The translations under genes and the position numbers were made by a program. Of a DNA stretch of 64,000 nucleotides, positions 1-10,936 are shown in pieces; the first letter of the stretch is position 1; the number at the start of each line of letters is the position of its first letter. The notes under the pieces were generated by a model, which had not been told where the DNA came from, made no database searches, and worked only from the letters and a program-made list of their open reading frames with translations. The DNA is taken from the NCBI RefSeq assembly GCF_900496995.4, contig NW_024470399.1, positions 1 through 64,000 of the forward strand, read 5' to 3'. Origin of the DNA: Aquila chrysaetos chrysaetos (taxonomy: Eukaryota > Chordata > Aves > Accipitriformes > Accipitridae).

Positions 1-540
1 TGCTTTCTACCCAATGGAGCCTCATATTACATACTTTCTTTCTTTTTGCAGCAATTTCTGCGGCGCTTAAATTTAATTTACAACATCTGCGAGGTCTGGT
101 ACAGTTCGCAAGCTAAATATAACTTCCTGCGACAAAGCCAATGTCCATTATGATGGGGTTCCACCTCCCAGCCGAATAAAATCTTGCTGGCGCCCCCCCC
201 CCCCCCCCCCCCACCCGACGCTACTCGCGCGTCCGTCCCTCCCCATGTGGACACCCCCTCAACACCGAAATGGTAGATTTTTCCTTCGTTTCCTTTTTAC
301 AGTATATCTACCGACGCTCGATGGACTAGACAGACAGCCGGGGCTGGGGGGGGGGGGGATACTGGTGACCGTGGTGTTCAAGACGAAACACAAGATGGTA
401 GGGAGCCTATCGTCCTGTTCAAGGCGCTGAGCCTGCCGGGAGACGGATAACAACATGGGAGCAGAACACTAGCGCCCCTCTGAGAGTTCCCATTTTTTCT
501 TTCTTTCGACCACTATTACTCCCCACTTGGTGGGGAGGGT
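1..540. other. Unassigned sequence left of the first U2 copy
   Basis: I see no convincing gene here. It holds a C run of about 23 bases near 190-212, a shorter G run near 346-358, and AT-richer unique sequence. The open frames are short and resemble nothing I know. The right-hand end is the 3' flank of the degraded U2 copy that begins near 541. Confidence 0.5.
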
Positions 541-726
541 TGTCAACCGTTCCCGAGGCACTGTCAATACCGGACGATTCGCGAGCGGAGGTAGTCATCT
601 CCGGGTCCAACTCCCGAACCCAAATCCGTTTATATAAGTCCCTCTCATCGAGGACGTAATCAGATTTAAACTGAATAAAAAGAACAGATACTACACTTGA
701 GGGTCTAGCCAAAGGCCGAGAGCTAT
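541..726 (-). pseudogene. Degraded U2 snRNA copy (copy 1)
   Basis: The reverse complement follows U2 snRNA over its full length: a 5' end like that of U2, the GUAGUA branch-site recognition region, the stem-loop IIa region and a 3' terminal segment. Many small insertions and deletions relative to the copies at 9202 and 10979 break the stems and the first 30 bases. The right flank (770-1160) is a decayed version of the U2 promoter unit, with octamer-like and GC-box remnants. Most likely a pseudogene; a noisy assembly patch is the alternative, because the indels are spread evenly over unit and flanks. Confidence 0.75.
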
Positions 727-2600
727 AACTCCAAACCCATACCCACCACCCCGGCCCCACCGACCCCCGCTCTCACCCACACATCTCCCTCTCACGCCCT
801 CTGCCACGCAACTGACCTCTCTCGTCCCTCTTTTCGATCATTTCCTTCTCCCCGCCAATCGTCTCTCCTCGCACGTCCCGCCCGCATTTTCGGGACAGCA
901 GACCCCCCGAGAGAACCCCGGGAACCTCCTCACCGGGGGACTCCTCCGCCGTCCCCTTGGAGCCCCTGGGTGCCCAAATTTGCGTATCCTCCCCGCCTCT
1001 GGCTCCTGCACACGCCCCCCGTCTCCGTTTTCCCCGCGGCCAACCCGATGGCTTGCTTCGCACGGCAATTTTCATTCGCCCCGCCCCCTCCCCTCCCGGT
1101 CAAACACCGAGGCTATTCGCATGGGTCCGCGCTAAACATTTTGCAGACGCCAGGGTAGCGGCGCTCTCATTGCCCTCTGTTCGCTCCGCCCCCGCGCCCG
1201 GCCCCCTCCCTCCCCGCCGCGGGAGAACCGGCGGCAAAACCGACCTCCGTCGGGCCGATCGCTGCCCGCCCGGCGGGGCGTCCGCGCCGGAGACCCAGAG
1301 TGAGGGAGCGGAGCGCCGTGTTGGCGGGGGCTTAGGGTGGCTCGGCCCGATCCGGGTCGGGGGTAGGGCGATTCGGGTGCGGGGAGCGGTGCCGGGGGGA
1401 TCCGGGCAAGCAGGCCCGTGGTTACCGAAAGAGAAAGTAACCCCGAAACACAACGAACGTGTTTAGCGAGGAGCCATTGCTTCACTCTGCACAGCGGCAA
1501 GGTGGATGATTCCCACAAATCGAGCACACCCTGCGGTTAAACAGCAATTTATAGAGTTTTAGCTTCACCCCAACTGGTCCCAAAGTCCTTCCCCGAAACC
1601 GTGACTGGTATCGCTTATCTTCCACCATTTCTCTTGGTGTAATGAACGGTTTAACTTTGGTTTCAGAAATCGCATGTGGAGGTAGGGATATTCTTCACTT
1701 ACACTTAAGACCATAGTACCGATGATTAGCATATGTAGAGAGACGTTTACAGAGCAATGAATGGGACTTGAGTCCTACCCTAAGAACAGCTGAGAAGACT
1801 TCGCCTCTCATCCCAACAACACCAGAAGGCAAATTAACACCATTAACACCTGATGCAAAGATCCCGAAGATACAAGCCAGCCGTCCGTACCAGAGACTAA
1901 AAAGACTGTATAAATAAAGAGGCTCTTCCCCTGTTTGGGCGCGAGCTTGTGGCCCGGAGCACTGTCTCCTTCCCCGCAAAAAAAAGCCCAGCGCTGTTTT
2001 TCTCTTTAATCGCTTGCTAATACATTTGATCTTTTATTTAATACAAATTGGCTCCTCCAATTTGTCACGAGCGTCTATCCCTTGGCTAAAGGTTTTTTTC
2101 TCCGCTTCGAATTAAAAGTGCGGTGTTCTTTTATTCTACAGCGCATGCTCAGGAGGGTGGGTGGGGGCGGTGTTGTGTAATCTTTTCGGTCTTGATTGAG
2201 TGGTGGTCGCGATCTCCCCCCCTCCCCCTCCGGCCTTTCCTTTCCCCTAGCTCCCTGCTGCTTTGGCAATCACCGGTGTCCTTCCGGGGCATGATGTTTC
2301 CTTTCTCTGCCGTCTATAGCTCCTTTTTCAAGGGTATATTGGCTGGGCTGGCAAAGCCTGCCTCGTTTATGCAGAGTACCGACCTACGTAGTGGAAACTC
2401 TTGGGCAACGGGTCCCTTCCCTGCCCGGTCCCACTCATCGCGTTTAACAACTCAAAAGTGAGCCTCCCAACGTTCCGCCGTACGTGAGCGTTCTTGAACA
2501 GAAGGGGGTATGAAAAGTCAACGAGAACAAACAGCCGCTCTGGCTTTTGTTACCCCACTATCCGTTCCCCCCGGTGGTGTGGTGGGGTAAGCATAGGCTG
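727..2600. other. U2 promoter remnant followed by unassigned sequence
   Basis: From 727 to about 1170 the sequence parallels the upstream regions of the good U2 copies (CT-rich block, GC boxes, octamer-like A/T stretches near 975 and 1065). From about 1430 to 2480 it is AT-richer and unlike the rest of the window. It contains a TATA-like and AATAAA-like stretch near 1911-1918, but no coding frame I can support. The part from about 2490 to 2600 looks like decayed 3' flank of the next U2 copy. Confidence 0.45.
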
Positions 2601-2790
2601 TGGCAACCGTCCGATAGCACTGCCATACCGGTACGATGCTGCGCGTATCGGATGGAGGTCAACTCCCGTGTCCAACTCCGAACCCCAAAATCCGTTTAAT
2701 ATAAAGTCCTCTCATCGAGGGACGTATCAGATATTAAACTGATAAGAACAGATACTACACTTGATCTTAGCCAAAAGGCCGAGAAGCGAT
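2601..2790 (-). pseudogene. Partly preserved U2 snRNA copy (copy 2), divergent from TAF6L
   Basis: The 5' two thirds (about 2675-2790) match the good U2 copies almost base for base: the 5' end, the branch-site recognition sequence and the Sm-site region. The 3' stem-loops (2601-2670) carry several indels and substitutions. The 3' box is not recognisable, although a proximal-element-like CTCACACA block sits at 2831-2851, the correct distance upstream. A 3'-damaged U2 would not assemble a normal snRNP, so this is probably a pseudogene with a surviving promoter. Its 5' end lies only about 290 bases from the TAF6L start codon on the opposite strand. Confidence 0.75.
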
Positions 2791-3081
2791 AACTCCACCC
2801 CTCCCACCACCCCGGCCCCACCGACCCCCGCTCTCACACAGCTCACGCTCACGCCCTACTGCCACGCACTGACCTCTCTCGTCCCTCTTCGATCATTTTC
2901 CCCGCAGCCGTCTCGCACGTCCCGCCCGCATTTTCGGGACAGCGACCCCCGAGAGACCCCGGGAACCTCCTCAGCCGGGACTCCCGCCGGCCCGTTCGGC
3001 CACTGCTCCTTTGCTTTACATGTTCCCGCCCCTAGTAGGCGGGGCCGGACGGGAGGGGCGCGCAGCCCGGCGGGCGCGGCC

Positions 3082-6026
3082 ATGTCGGAGCGGGAGGAAC
3101 GGCGGTTCGTGGAGCTGCCCGCGGAGTCGGTGCGGTTGATGGCGGAGAGCACCGGGTTGGAACTCAGCGATGAGGTAGCAGCGTTGTTGGCCGAGGACGT
3201 CTGCTACCGGCTGCGGGAAGCCACGCAGGTACGGCCGGCCAGGCGGCCCGGTCCCGGCCTTGGTCCCAGTCCCTGCCCTGGTCCTTGTCTTGGTCTCGGT
3301 CCCAGTCCCGGTCCCGGTGACGGTGCCGCCCCCGCAGAACAGCTCCCAGTTCATGAAACACACACGGCGACGCAAACTCACCGTGGAAGACTTCAACCGG
3401 GGCGCTGCGCTGGAGCAATGTTGAGGTGCAGTGGCTGGGGGCTGGATTTGGGGGGGGGGGTCCCCTGCTGCATCCCTGTGGGGACCAGGACCGGGGGGGG
3501 ACACCCGGCTGCCGCCCCCCCCCCCCCCCCCCCCGGTGACTGGGGACACTGGTGGGGCTGCGTCCCGACCACCGGGCCCAGCAGCACGTATCGGTGCTAG
3601 GGGTCGGGGTCCCCGTGGGTCGGTGTGTCCCTGGAGGGGGGCAGTAATGGTTTGGGGGGGGCAGGAATGCCACCACAGTGTCTGTCCCCCGCCAGGCGGT
3701 GTGTGGATATGGCTCCCAGGACGCGCTGCCATTCCGGGCCATCAAGGAGGGTGAGCTGTACTTCCAGGAGGACCGGGAGGTCAACCTGGTGGATCTGGCC
3801 CTGGCCACCAACATCCCCAAGGGCTGCGCTGAGACGGCCGTGCGAGGTGAGGGGCTCCCTCCCCCCCCTCCCCCCGCCCCCCCACACCCGCAGCATCCCT
3901 CTCCTGCCTGACCCCGGCACAGGCAGGGCGCAGGCAAGGTGCTCATCACCACCACCACGTTCTCTTGTAGTCCATGTCTCCTACCTGGATGGAAAAGGCA
4001 ACCTGGAACCACAGGGAGCTGGTATGGAGCGATGGGGGTGATGCCAGGTTGGGGGGGGGGCTCGTCCTCCCCACCGCGGGGCCAGGGCCAGACCTTGGGG
4101 TGACATTCGCCCCTCCGCCATAGTGCCCAGCGCCGTCTCCACGCTGACCGACGACCTGCTCAAGTACTACCAGCACGTCACCCGGGCGGTGTTGGGCGAC
4201 GACCCTCAGCTGATGAGGTGGGGTGGGGCAGGGGGGGCCCCCCCCACCCCATCCTGAGCACACCTGAGTGGGGCTGACCCCCCCCCCCCGCCGCTGTGGC
4301 TGGCATCCTCACCCGCAGGTAGCCCTGCAGGACCTGCAGACCAATTCCAAGATTGCCGCTCTCCTGCCCTACTTCGTCTACGTGGTCAGCGGGGTGAGCG
4401 CAGGCAACGGGATGGGATCGGGGGGGGTCTCCGGGCCTGTGCCAAGGTTGGGTTGGGGGGCAGCTCCCTGCTGAACCCAGTCCTGACGCCTTGCCGGCAG
4501 GTGAAATCAGTGAGTCACGACCTGGAGCAGCTGAACCGGCTGTTACACATCGCCCGCAGCCTGATCCAGAACCCCTTCCTCTGCTTGGGCTCCTACGTCC
4601 GCAGCCTGATCGCCAGCGTCATGTACTGCGCGCTGGAGCCGCTGGCCGCCTCCATCAACCCCCTCAACGACCACTGGACCCTGCGCGACTACGCCGCCAT
4701 GCTGCTCAGCCGCATCTTCTGGTGAGGGGACGCTCCTTGGGGCATGGGGAGGGGGGACGTCCCGCCGCAGCAGGGTCTGCAGCGTCCGCCCTGTTGCCCG
4801 CAGGACCCACGGCGACCTGGTGAGCGGCCTCTACCATCAAATCCTGCTCTCGCTCCAGAAAGTGCTAGCCGATCCCGTGCGTCCCCTCTGCTCTCACTAC
4901 GGCGCGGTGGTGGGGCTGCACGCCCTGGGCTGGAAGGTGAGGGAGAAGCGGGCCATGCCGTCCCACCGTAGCCCCCGACCGCTCCGCGCTGCTGCCTCCC
5001 TGTCCGTCTGTCTGTCTGTCTTCTCCGCAGGCGGTGGAGCGGGTGCTTTACCCCCACCTCCCCACCTATTGGGCCAACCTGCAGGCCGTGCTGGACGACT
5101 ACTCGGTCTCCAATGCCCAGGTCAAGGCTGATGGGCACAAGGTCTACGGTGCCATCTTGGTAAGCGGCTTGGCCGGGCTGGGGGGGGGGCCGGTTGGGTA
5201 AGGGGCACACACGGCTCCCCGTTGCCAGCACTGTTCCCCCCCTTCTCCAGGTGGCTGTCGAGCGCTTGCTGAAGATGAAGGCGCAGCAGGCGCCCCACCC
5301 CGGCATCTGGGGCCGGCCCGCGGCAGGAGGGCTCCCCACGGCACAGCCCCAAGCAGGACCCCCCAGCCGAGGCGGGTTTCGGCCTCGGCCGGCCTCTGCT
5401 ACAGCTGGGGGGCAGCAGCGGAGGCCCACCCTCGGGTACGGCATGCCCCCGTTGCCGCCCCGCCCTCATCCTCTGCCAGATATGGTACCGGAGCTCTACG
5501 ACTTTTTCGGCGACAGCCTGGCTGCCCGTTTCGGCACCGGTTTGCCGCCGGCCACCCTACCGACCCCCGGCACCCCCGAGGGTGCCCGGAAGGAGCCGCC
5601 GGCCTTCGGGGGCGAGGGGGCGGCACGCAAGATGCCACAGCTGACGGCCAACGCCACGGTGAGCCCACGGGAGGAGGAGAGCCCACGGGGAGAGCCCCCG
5701 GCCGGCCCGCCCGGCGCTGCATCGCCCGGCTAGCCTGGCCCGGCCCCGCGGGACCCCCCGGCAGCCCGGCCACCGGCCAGGCGCCCGCGACGTCTTCCAG
5801 AAAATGCCGCTTCGCGCCTCGCGGTGCCCCGCGGTTCAGTTTCGTCATCGCGGGTCGCCAAGCCGGCCGACGCTGTCAGGGCCGCCTGTTCCAGACCAGC
5901 TTCCCGCAGCATCACGGACCCGGTCACATCTCCCGCTATGCCCAAAAACTGCCCATGATCGGCCGCACCACCCGGCCGGCCCGGCGTTGGCCGCGCGCCG
6001 AGTACTCCCTCCACCTCCTCCTCTGA
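3082..6026 (+). CDS. TAF6L: TAF6-like protein, PCAF/SAGA-complex subunit
   Basis: TAF6L is a histone-fold subunit of SAGA/PCAF-type acetyltransferase complexes in the nucleus. The N-terminus (MSEREERRFVELPAESV) is nearly identical to the human protein, and the first 70 residues form the TAF6-type histone fold. The middle part carries the HEAT-repeat-like region (for example SVSHDLEQL and NPLNDHWTLRDYAAM). Exons: 3082-3228, 3338-3425, 3696-3846, 3971-4021, 4124-4217, 4319-4393, 4501-4721, 4804-4936, 5031-5159 and 5251-6026. AATAAA lies at 6189-6194. Exon 2 has one extra G in the run at 3399-3402, and the exon 5/6 junction is one base short. The last exon meets a stop at 5731-5733, but a homologous C-terminal tail (RDVFQK, then LPMIGRT, ending near 6026) continues in other frames. 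These are probably homopolymer miscalls; a real shortened C-terminus is possible. Confidence 0.93.
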
Positions 6027-6194
6027 GGCGGGTGCTGGGTGCTCACCCCTCCAGCCCCACGGGCCGGCTGGCATCGGCCCTGGGCAGCGCCGGGCCGGCG
6101 TAACCCCTCGGCACAGGGATCTGCGGGTGCCGCCGGCCCAGAGGTGCTGCCAGCAGTGGCCTGTCACTGTAACGTGTGTCCGGCAGTTAATAAA

Positions 6195-6811
6195 AAGTTG
6201 GCTACTCGGTTCAGAGGGTTTGTAGGTGCCGTGGGGTGGCAGGGCGTTGCAGCCTTGCTGCCAGCATGGCAGGAGATGGACGGTGTCCATCCCTTTGCAG
6301 AAAAAGCCGGGGAGGTGTCAGCCGCCAAGGCTCATGCTGCCGAGCGGAGCCAAGAAGGGCTGGAGCAGGTTGGTGGGTCGTGGCCGTCCAGGTGAAATCC
6401 CTTCTGTATCGGCGCTGATGGCATGCCCGTGCCAGGACACAACCCCCCCCCCACCCCGCCACCAGGATGCATCCTGCCTGTCTCCTTGCGCTCCCCCACC
6501 GCCGGAGGTGGAGGGTGGGATTGATGGATGGATGGAGGGAAGGAGGGATGGATGCCACCAGCTCCAAGCAGGCTGGAGACAGGATCTGTTCTTGGGGGGG
6601 GGGGGGGGGGGGGGATAGCCACAGGGCTGAGTGGGGCCACCAACCACCACGGCACACATGACGCCAGAGCAGAGTGACGGCAGCGGCGGTGGCGGCAGGA
6701 CGGTGCCGCCGCAATGGGGCCACGAAGGAGCCCAGCCCCGTGCTGCCGGGTGGGGTGGGGCGGAGGAGGCCGGGCTGAGCGTGGCGGAGCAGCGGCGGGG
6801 GGGAACGGAAG
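6195..6811. other. TAF6L-TMEM179B intergenic region
   Basis: About 600 bases between the TAF6L polyadenylation signal and the TMEM179B start codon. It contains CA/GC-rich sequence, a G run of about 18 bases near 6595-6613 and, close to 6660-6810, a CpG-rich TMEM179B promoter. No separate gene is visible. Confidence 0.5.
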
Positions 6812-7635
6812 ATGGCGGTGTCCGTCCTGCAACTGGTGGAGTTGGCTCTCCATGGAGCTGCCTTCCTCTGTGGGATCGTCTGCGCTTCGGCCCTCACTGT
6901 GGCACAGGTACGGGGATTGGGGGGGGGGGGGGAGCGAGAGGAGGGCACAGCAGCTTCACCCCAATCCCTGTCCTGAGGCTCCCCATGTCCCTCCCGACTC
7001 CCCGGGCTGCCCTCGAGGTCTGCGCTGCCGCCCTGGGTGGGCTCCATCCTGCTCCTGCCTCGGCTGGGTCTGCCCTGGGCCCCCTCCCCAACTCCTATGC
7101 CCCCCTATTTGTGGTCACCTGGTGCTATGGGGAGCCAGGATGCAGGCAGGCAACAAGATGGGGTGCTGGAGGGGGGGGTGCAGGGGGGGGTGGCTGAGCC
7201 TCCTGCCCGTCCTGCAGCTCCTGGCGCTGTCATGTGAGCACAGGAGTCAGCTGAGGCAGTTTGGGCTTCCTTCCTCCTCCAACGCTCCTCTCCTCTTCCT
7301 CCTCCTCCTCCTGCTGCTCCAGCTCACCTCACCGGTCTGTCCTGCTGGGGCTGAGCGTGGTTCCCTGTGGGTGACTGGGATGTGACCGAGTGGCAGCTCC
7401 CCCTGTCCCATTCCCCCCCTTCAATGGCCTCCTGTTCGCAGGGAGAATTTGGAGGCTGGTGCATCCTCTATGGCACGGTGAGCTGGAATGGGACTGCACT
7501 GGTGCCCAAGTCCTTCAGCCACATCTCCCTCTGCTATTTTGTCTCGGCCGTCTCCGTCGTGGTGGCCCTGTACTGCTTCTCGTCGCTCCTCTACGGCATC
7601 TACAGCTGCTGCACCAATGAGTCCCAGTGGTGAGC

Positions 7636-7680
<45 letters not shown>

Positions 7681-8619
7681 GGCAGGGCTGGGGGTGCCCC
7701 ACGAAGCCCTGTGCCACTGATGCCGTTCCCTTTTTCTTGCAGGGACCGCACCTGGCTCAGCATCACCCTGGTCGTCGCCTTCATCATCCTCTTCTTCCTC
7801 CTTATCGCAGCCTGCATCCTCCGCGTGGGGATGGATGCTCTCTGCACCTCCATCATGCAGACCAAGAGCCTGTCCAGGTAACAACGACCTTCCCTGGGGT
7901 GGGGGGGTCTCCCTCTGGCCCCAGGGGGATATGGCCTTCCCAGGGCCCCCCTCTTTCTCTCCACACCTCAGGCCTGCTCTTCCCTGTCCCCTGCAGCTGC
8001 CAGGATGCTGAGCACAAGCCATGGGTGTCCTACAGCCCAACCCGCTTCTACAGCAACCTCTACAGTGCACAGGTGAGCCAGCCAGCGTGCTAAAGCCCCC
8101 CCTCCCCTATCTGGGGGTCTGCACAGCCCGGCTGGTGCGCGGGGGGTGAGCGAGGGGGAGCAACTGAAAAGCTGAAGCCCCGCTCCCACAGAGGAGAAGG
8201 GAGGGAGAGTCTGTCTGTCTGTCCTGGGATCGGGTGAGGGACAGCACCCATGCATGGGTTAGGGGGGGTCTGTTGCAAGTAGGGGTGCAGCTGTACCTGC
8301 AGGCATGCAGTCGCTGCTACAGCCGCATGTACGGCATCCACGTGGCTACTGCCTCAGTGTCGGGAGGGGCCTTCCCAGGCAGAGAAGTCAGTGGGTGGGG
8401 TGGGGGGGGGTGGAGGCATCATGGCACAGCTCAACCCCCTGTGTCCCCCCCACCCAACAGGCATCGGCCTGGGTGAACATGTTCCTCTGGTGCCTGCTGA
8501 CCACCCGGCTGCTGGTCCAGCGACGGAGGGAGGGTCCTCTCCCGCTGTTGCGTCACAACGATCCCGAGTGGAGTGCCGAGACGGAAGCCATTTTCGGGGG
8601 ACGCCCGATACAGCCCTGA
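6812..8619 (+). CDS. TMEM179B: Transmembrane protein 179B
   Basis: A small four-pass membrane protein of unknown biochemical role. Five exons (6812-6907, 7442-7629, 7743-7877, 7997-8072, 8461-8619) join in frame to 217 codons plus stop, close to the roughly 219 aa of the human protein. Membrane segments are visible at the N-terminus (LALHGAAFLCGIVCASALTV), in exon 2 (ISLCYFVSAVSVVVALYCFS), in exon 3 (TLVVAFIILFFLLIAACILR) and in exon 5 (WVNMFLWCLLTTRLL). The C-terminal tail NDPEWSAETEAIF matches the family. The start follows a purine-rich context in a CpG island. ATTAAA at 8866-8871 is the likely polyadenylation signal. Same order and strand as in human 11q12.3, next to TAF6L. Confidence 0.92.
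7638..7679. repeat. 42-base uninterrupted G run in a TMEM179B intron
   Basis: The run starts 9 bases after exon 2 of TMEM179B and fills over a third of its 113-base second intron. It is the longest homopolymer in the window. G runs of this length can fold as G-quadruplexes in DNA and in the pre-mRNA. Its exact length in the assembly should be treated as approximate. Confidence 0.9.
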
Positions 8620-9161
8620 AGGAAGGGGGTACCAGGCTGGGGTGGGGGTGTGGGCAGACCTGGGTAAGGAGTGTGGGGTACCCTTCTCCAGGCACCCTAT
8701 GATGCAAGAGAAGGCAAGGACATCATTAGCCCTGCCACCCCCCCGGTCCTGCCCGTGGTGACGAAGGCAGCAGTGCCGAAGGACCCTCTGCCAGCGAGCT
8801 GGGTGTTGGGTGGCACCGGCCACCCTCCTCCATCGTCAAGGCTTTTTTGGGTGCTGAGCTTCGTTATTAAAGACAAAGATTTCCTGTAGAGGAGCCTGTG
8901 CCTGTACTCGAGTGCTCACGGCTGTAGCCTGGACCGGAGCGGCTGTTGTGGGCGGAGGAGGAGGAAGGAGGAAAGGGGTCACGGCTCGGTTTTTCCGGCA
9001 GCGAGGCGGGTGTTCTACAACCGTCCTGTTTGCCGAAAGCACCGCTTTTTCACGCGTGACGCTTCTGCTGGGGGGGGCGGGTGGAAAACGCTCTGATGGA
9101 CCGGAATCACCGAAGTCGAAAAAAAAACCAGCACGGAAATACTGAGATCCATCACAACTCG

Positions 9162-9175
9162 CTCTGTTTTTAACT
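9162..9175 (-). terminator. U2 3' box (copy 3)
   Basis: On the minus strand this reads AGTTAAAAACAGAG, a good fit to the snRNA 3'-box consensus (GTTT, a few bases, AAAR, two bases, AGA). It lies about 27-40 bases beyond the U2 3' end, where the Integrator complex would direct 3' processing. Confidence 0.75.
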
Positions 9176-9201
9176 AGTATAATCCCCCACAGGGTGGGGG
9201 G

Positions 9202-9388
9202 TGTGCACCGTTCCCGGAGGCACTGCAATACCGGGACGATGCGCGGAGCGGAGGGAGCAAGCTCCGGGTCCAACTCCCGAACCCAAAAATCCGTTTAATA
9301 TAAAGTCCTCTCATCGAGGACGTATCAGATATTAAACTGATAAGAACAGATACTACACTTGATCTTAGCCAAAAGGCCGAGAAGCGAT
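9202..9388 (-). ncRNA. RNU2: U2 spliceosomal snRNA (copy 3)
   Basis: U2 snRNA pairs with the intron branch site. On the minus strand the first 60-70 nucleotides are the vertebrate U2 sequence: 5' terminal stem, the GUAGUA branch-site recognition element and the stem IIa/IIc region. The Sm site AUUUUUG is intact. Length is about 187 nt, the normal size. Compared with human U2 there are many changes in the stem IIa loop, around the Sm site and in stem-loops III and IV, shared with the copy at 10979. Several look compensatory, for example the stem IIa arms still pair. A 3' box and a proximal sequence element flank the gene at the right distances, so it is probably expressed. Confidence 0.9.
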
Positions 9389-9431
9389 AACTCCACCCCT
9401 CCCACCACCCCGGCCCCACCGACCCCCGCTC

Positions 9432-9451
9432 TCACACAACTCACGGTCACC
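9432..9451 (-). promoter_or_regulatory. Proximal sequence element of U2 copy 3
   Basis: The block TCACACAACTCACGGTCAC, 44-63 bases upstream of the U2 5' end, sits where the SNAPc-binding proximal element of RNA polymerase II snRNA genes lies. It is identical upstream of copy 4 (11207-11226) and nearly so at copy 2. Assignment rests on position and conservation between copies. Confidence 0.6.
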
Positions 9452-9605
9452 TCCTCCGCCCCCCCCACCGACGTCTCCGCTCCCTCCTCTGATTCCTTCC
9501 CCGCACCATCCCGCACATTCGGCTCGGTTCTGAGGACAACCACCCGAGACACCCCCGGAAACCTCCTGCGCGGGGCCCTCCCGGCCGCCCTTTGGAGCCC
9601 CCTGG

Positions 9606-9720
9606 GTGCTCAAATTTGCGTATCCCCGCCTCCGGCTCCCATGCGACACGCCCCCTCGCCGTTTCCCCGCGGCAACCCGACGGGCGTGCTGCGCACGGCA
9701 ATTTGCATTCGCCCCGCCCC
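9606..9720 (-). promoter_or_regulatory. Distal enhancer region of U2 copy 3 (octamers and GC boxes)
   Basis: About 220-235 bases upstream of the U2 start is an octamer with one mismatch (ACGCAAAT on the minus strand, 9612-9619). A perfect octamer (ATGCAAAT, minus strand, 9701-9708) lies about 315 bases upstream. GC boxes (CCGCCTCC, CCCCGCCC) flank both. This is the usual Oct-1 plus Sp1 distal element of vertebrate U2 genes. Confidence 0.65.
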
Positions 9721-9849
9721 CTCCCTCCGGCCAAAGCCGAGCCCGTCAGCGGCGCGGGCAGCGCCTTTGGGAGATGTTTAAGAAGCGGGAAGAGAAACTG
9801 CAGCCCGAGAGAGGAGGGCGAAGAGGGGAGAGAAACAGCTCTGCGGACA

Positions 9850-10320
9850 CCAAGGGCGGTGGAGAAGGAGCAGCGATTCCTCTGCAGCCCGTGGGGAAGA
9901 CCACGGTGAGGCAGGCTGTCCCCCCCGCAGCCCATGGGGGTTAATGGTGGAGCAGATATCCACCTGCTATCCCTCCTCAGCCCAGGACCCCAGGCCGGAG
10001 CCGGGGAAGGGTGAGGAGTCCTCCCCATGAGGAGGAAGGAGCGGCAGAGCCGAGGTGGGATGAGCGGACCCCGACGACCCCCATTCCCCGTCCCCCTGTG
10101 CCGCTGGCAGGGAGGAGGTAGAGAGAACCGGGAGTGGAGTGCAGCCAGGAAGGAGGGAGGCCTGGGGGCAGGTGTTGTGAGATTTGGTTTTATTTCTCGT
10201 TACCCTGCTCTGCTTTGATTGGCAATAAAATTAATTTCCCCGAGTCGAGTCTGTTGTGCCGGCGGTTGCCGAGCGATCTCCCGCCCTTATCCCGACGGCT
10301 GGGTGGGCACCTGGCGTCCA
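9850..10320 (+). mobile_element. CR1-like LINE fragment
   Basis: The stretch has phrases I associate with avian CR1 elements: AGCCCGTGGGGAAGACCACG, GGTGGAGCAGATATCCACCTG, then the GAGGAGGAAGGAGCGGCAGAG block, a TTTGATTGGCAATAAA motif and a TCGAGTCTGTTGTGCC block. No reverse-transcriptase frame remains. It lies between the promoter of U2 copy 3 and the orphan promoter unit at 10385. Assignment is from memory of CR1 consensus sequence. Confidence 0.55.
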
Positions 10321-10384
10321 GCCATGGTCAGCCCGCCACGCCCCCTCGGCGTCTCTTGGCGACAGGCCCCGCCCCCTGAGTCGC

Positions 10385-10640
10385 ATTCACCCCTCCCCAC
10401 CGTCCTCCCTCCGAACCCCGCCCCTATCTCCATACTCCGCCTCCGGTTCCCATGCGCCCCGCCCCTTCGCCGTTTTCTCGCGGCTACCTGATTGGCGTGC
10501 CGCGCACTGCAATTTGCATTCCCTCCGCCCCCCCGACGTTCCCGCCTCAACCCCGAAGCGATTTGCATATTCCGCGCGACGTTTTGCCTCCGCCAGGGTA
10601 GCGGCGATCTCATTGGCCGGGGACTGCCCCGCCTACTGCC
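10385..10640 (-). promoter_or_regulatory. Orphan U2-type distal promoter unit
   Basis: This block resembles the upstream units of the U2 copies (compare 11400-11560 and 1020-1170). It carries two perfect octamers on the minus strand (ATGCAAAT at about 10511-10518 and 10564-10571), CCAAT-like ATTGG motifs and several GC boxes. No U2 body follows directly to its left; the nearest U2 on that side starts at 9388, beyond the CR1 fragment. It may be a promoter separated from its gene by the CR1 insertion, or a far enhancer of copy 3. Confidence 0.5.
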
Positions 10641-10936
10641 CCGGCCCCCTCCAGCCTCCCCGCCCGCTCCCCCGCCGGGTACACCCGGTCCCCGCCTCGG
10701 CTCATCCCCGGGGGACCCCACCGGAGCGGGGCCAGGGGCCGCGCTCGGCGGTACCGGAGCCACACGGAGCCGCCGGTCACGGCCTAGCCCAGCCCCGGGG
10801 CCGGGAGACAAGATGGAGAGAGCGGAGACGAATTGGCTAGGGGTGAGCGTGGTCTGTACTAGACCGTTCTGGTAAACTTTGGGATCCCGAAGCGGTGGGG
10901 GGAAACTCAGGACACTTCCAAAGCGAGAATATATTC

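Noticed and set aside
1430-1985. A possible solo LTR: AT-richer block with TATA-like and AATAAA-like sequence near 1911-1918
   Set aside because: I could not see matching terminal repeats, a clear TG...CA boundary or a target-site duplication, so it stays unassigned.
3082-6026. TAF6L as a pseudogene because of its frame slips
   Set aside because: All splice sites, a CpG promoter and a polyadenylation signal are intact, and coding similarity resumes straight after each slip. The slips mostly sit at or near short G/C runs, so sequencing error is the simpler reading.
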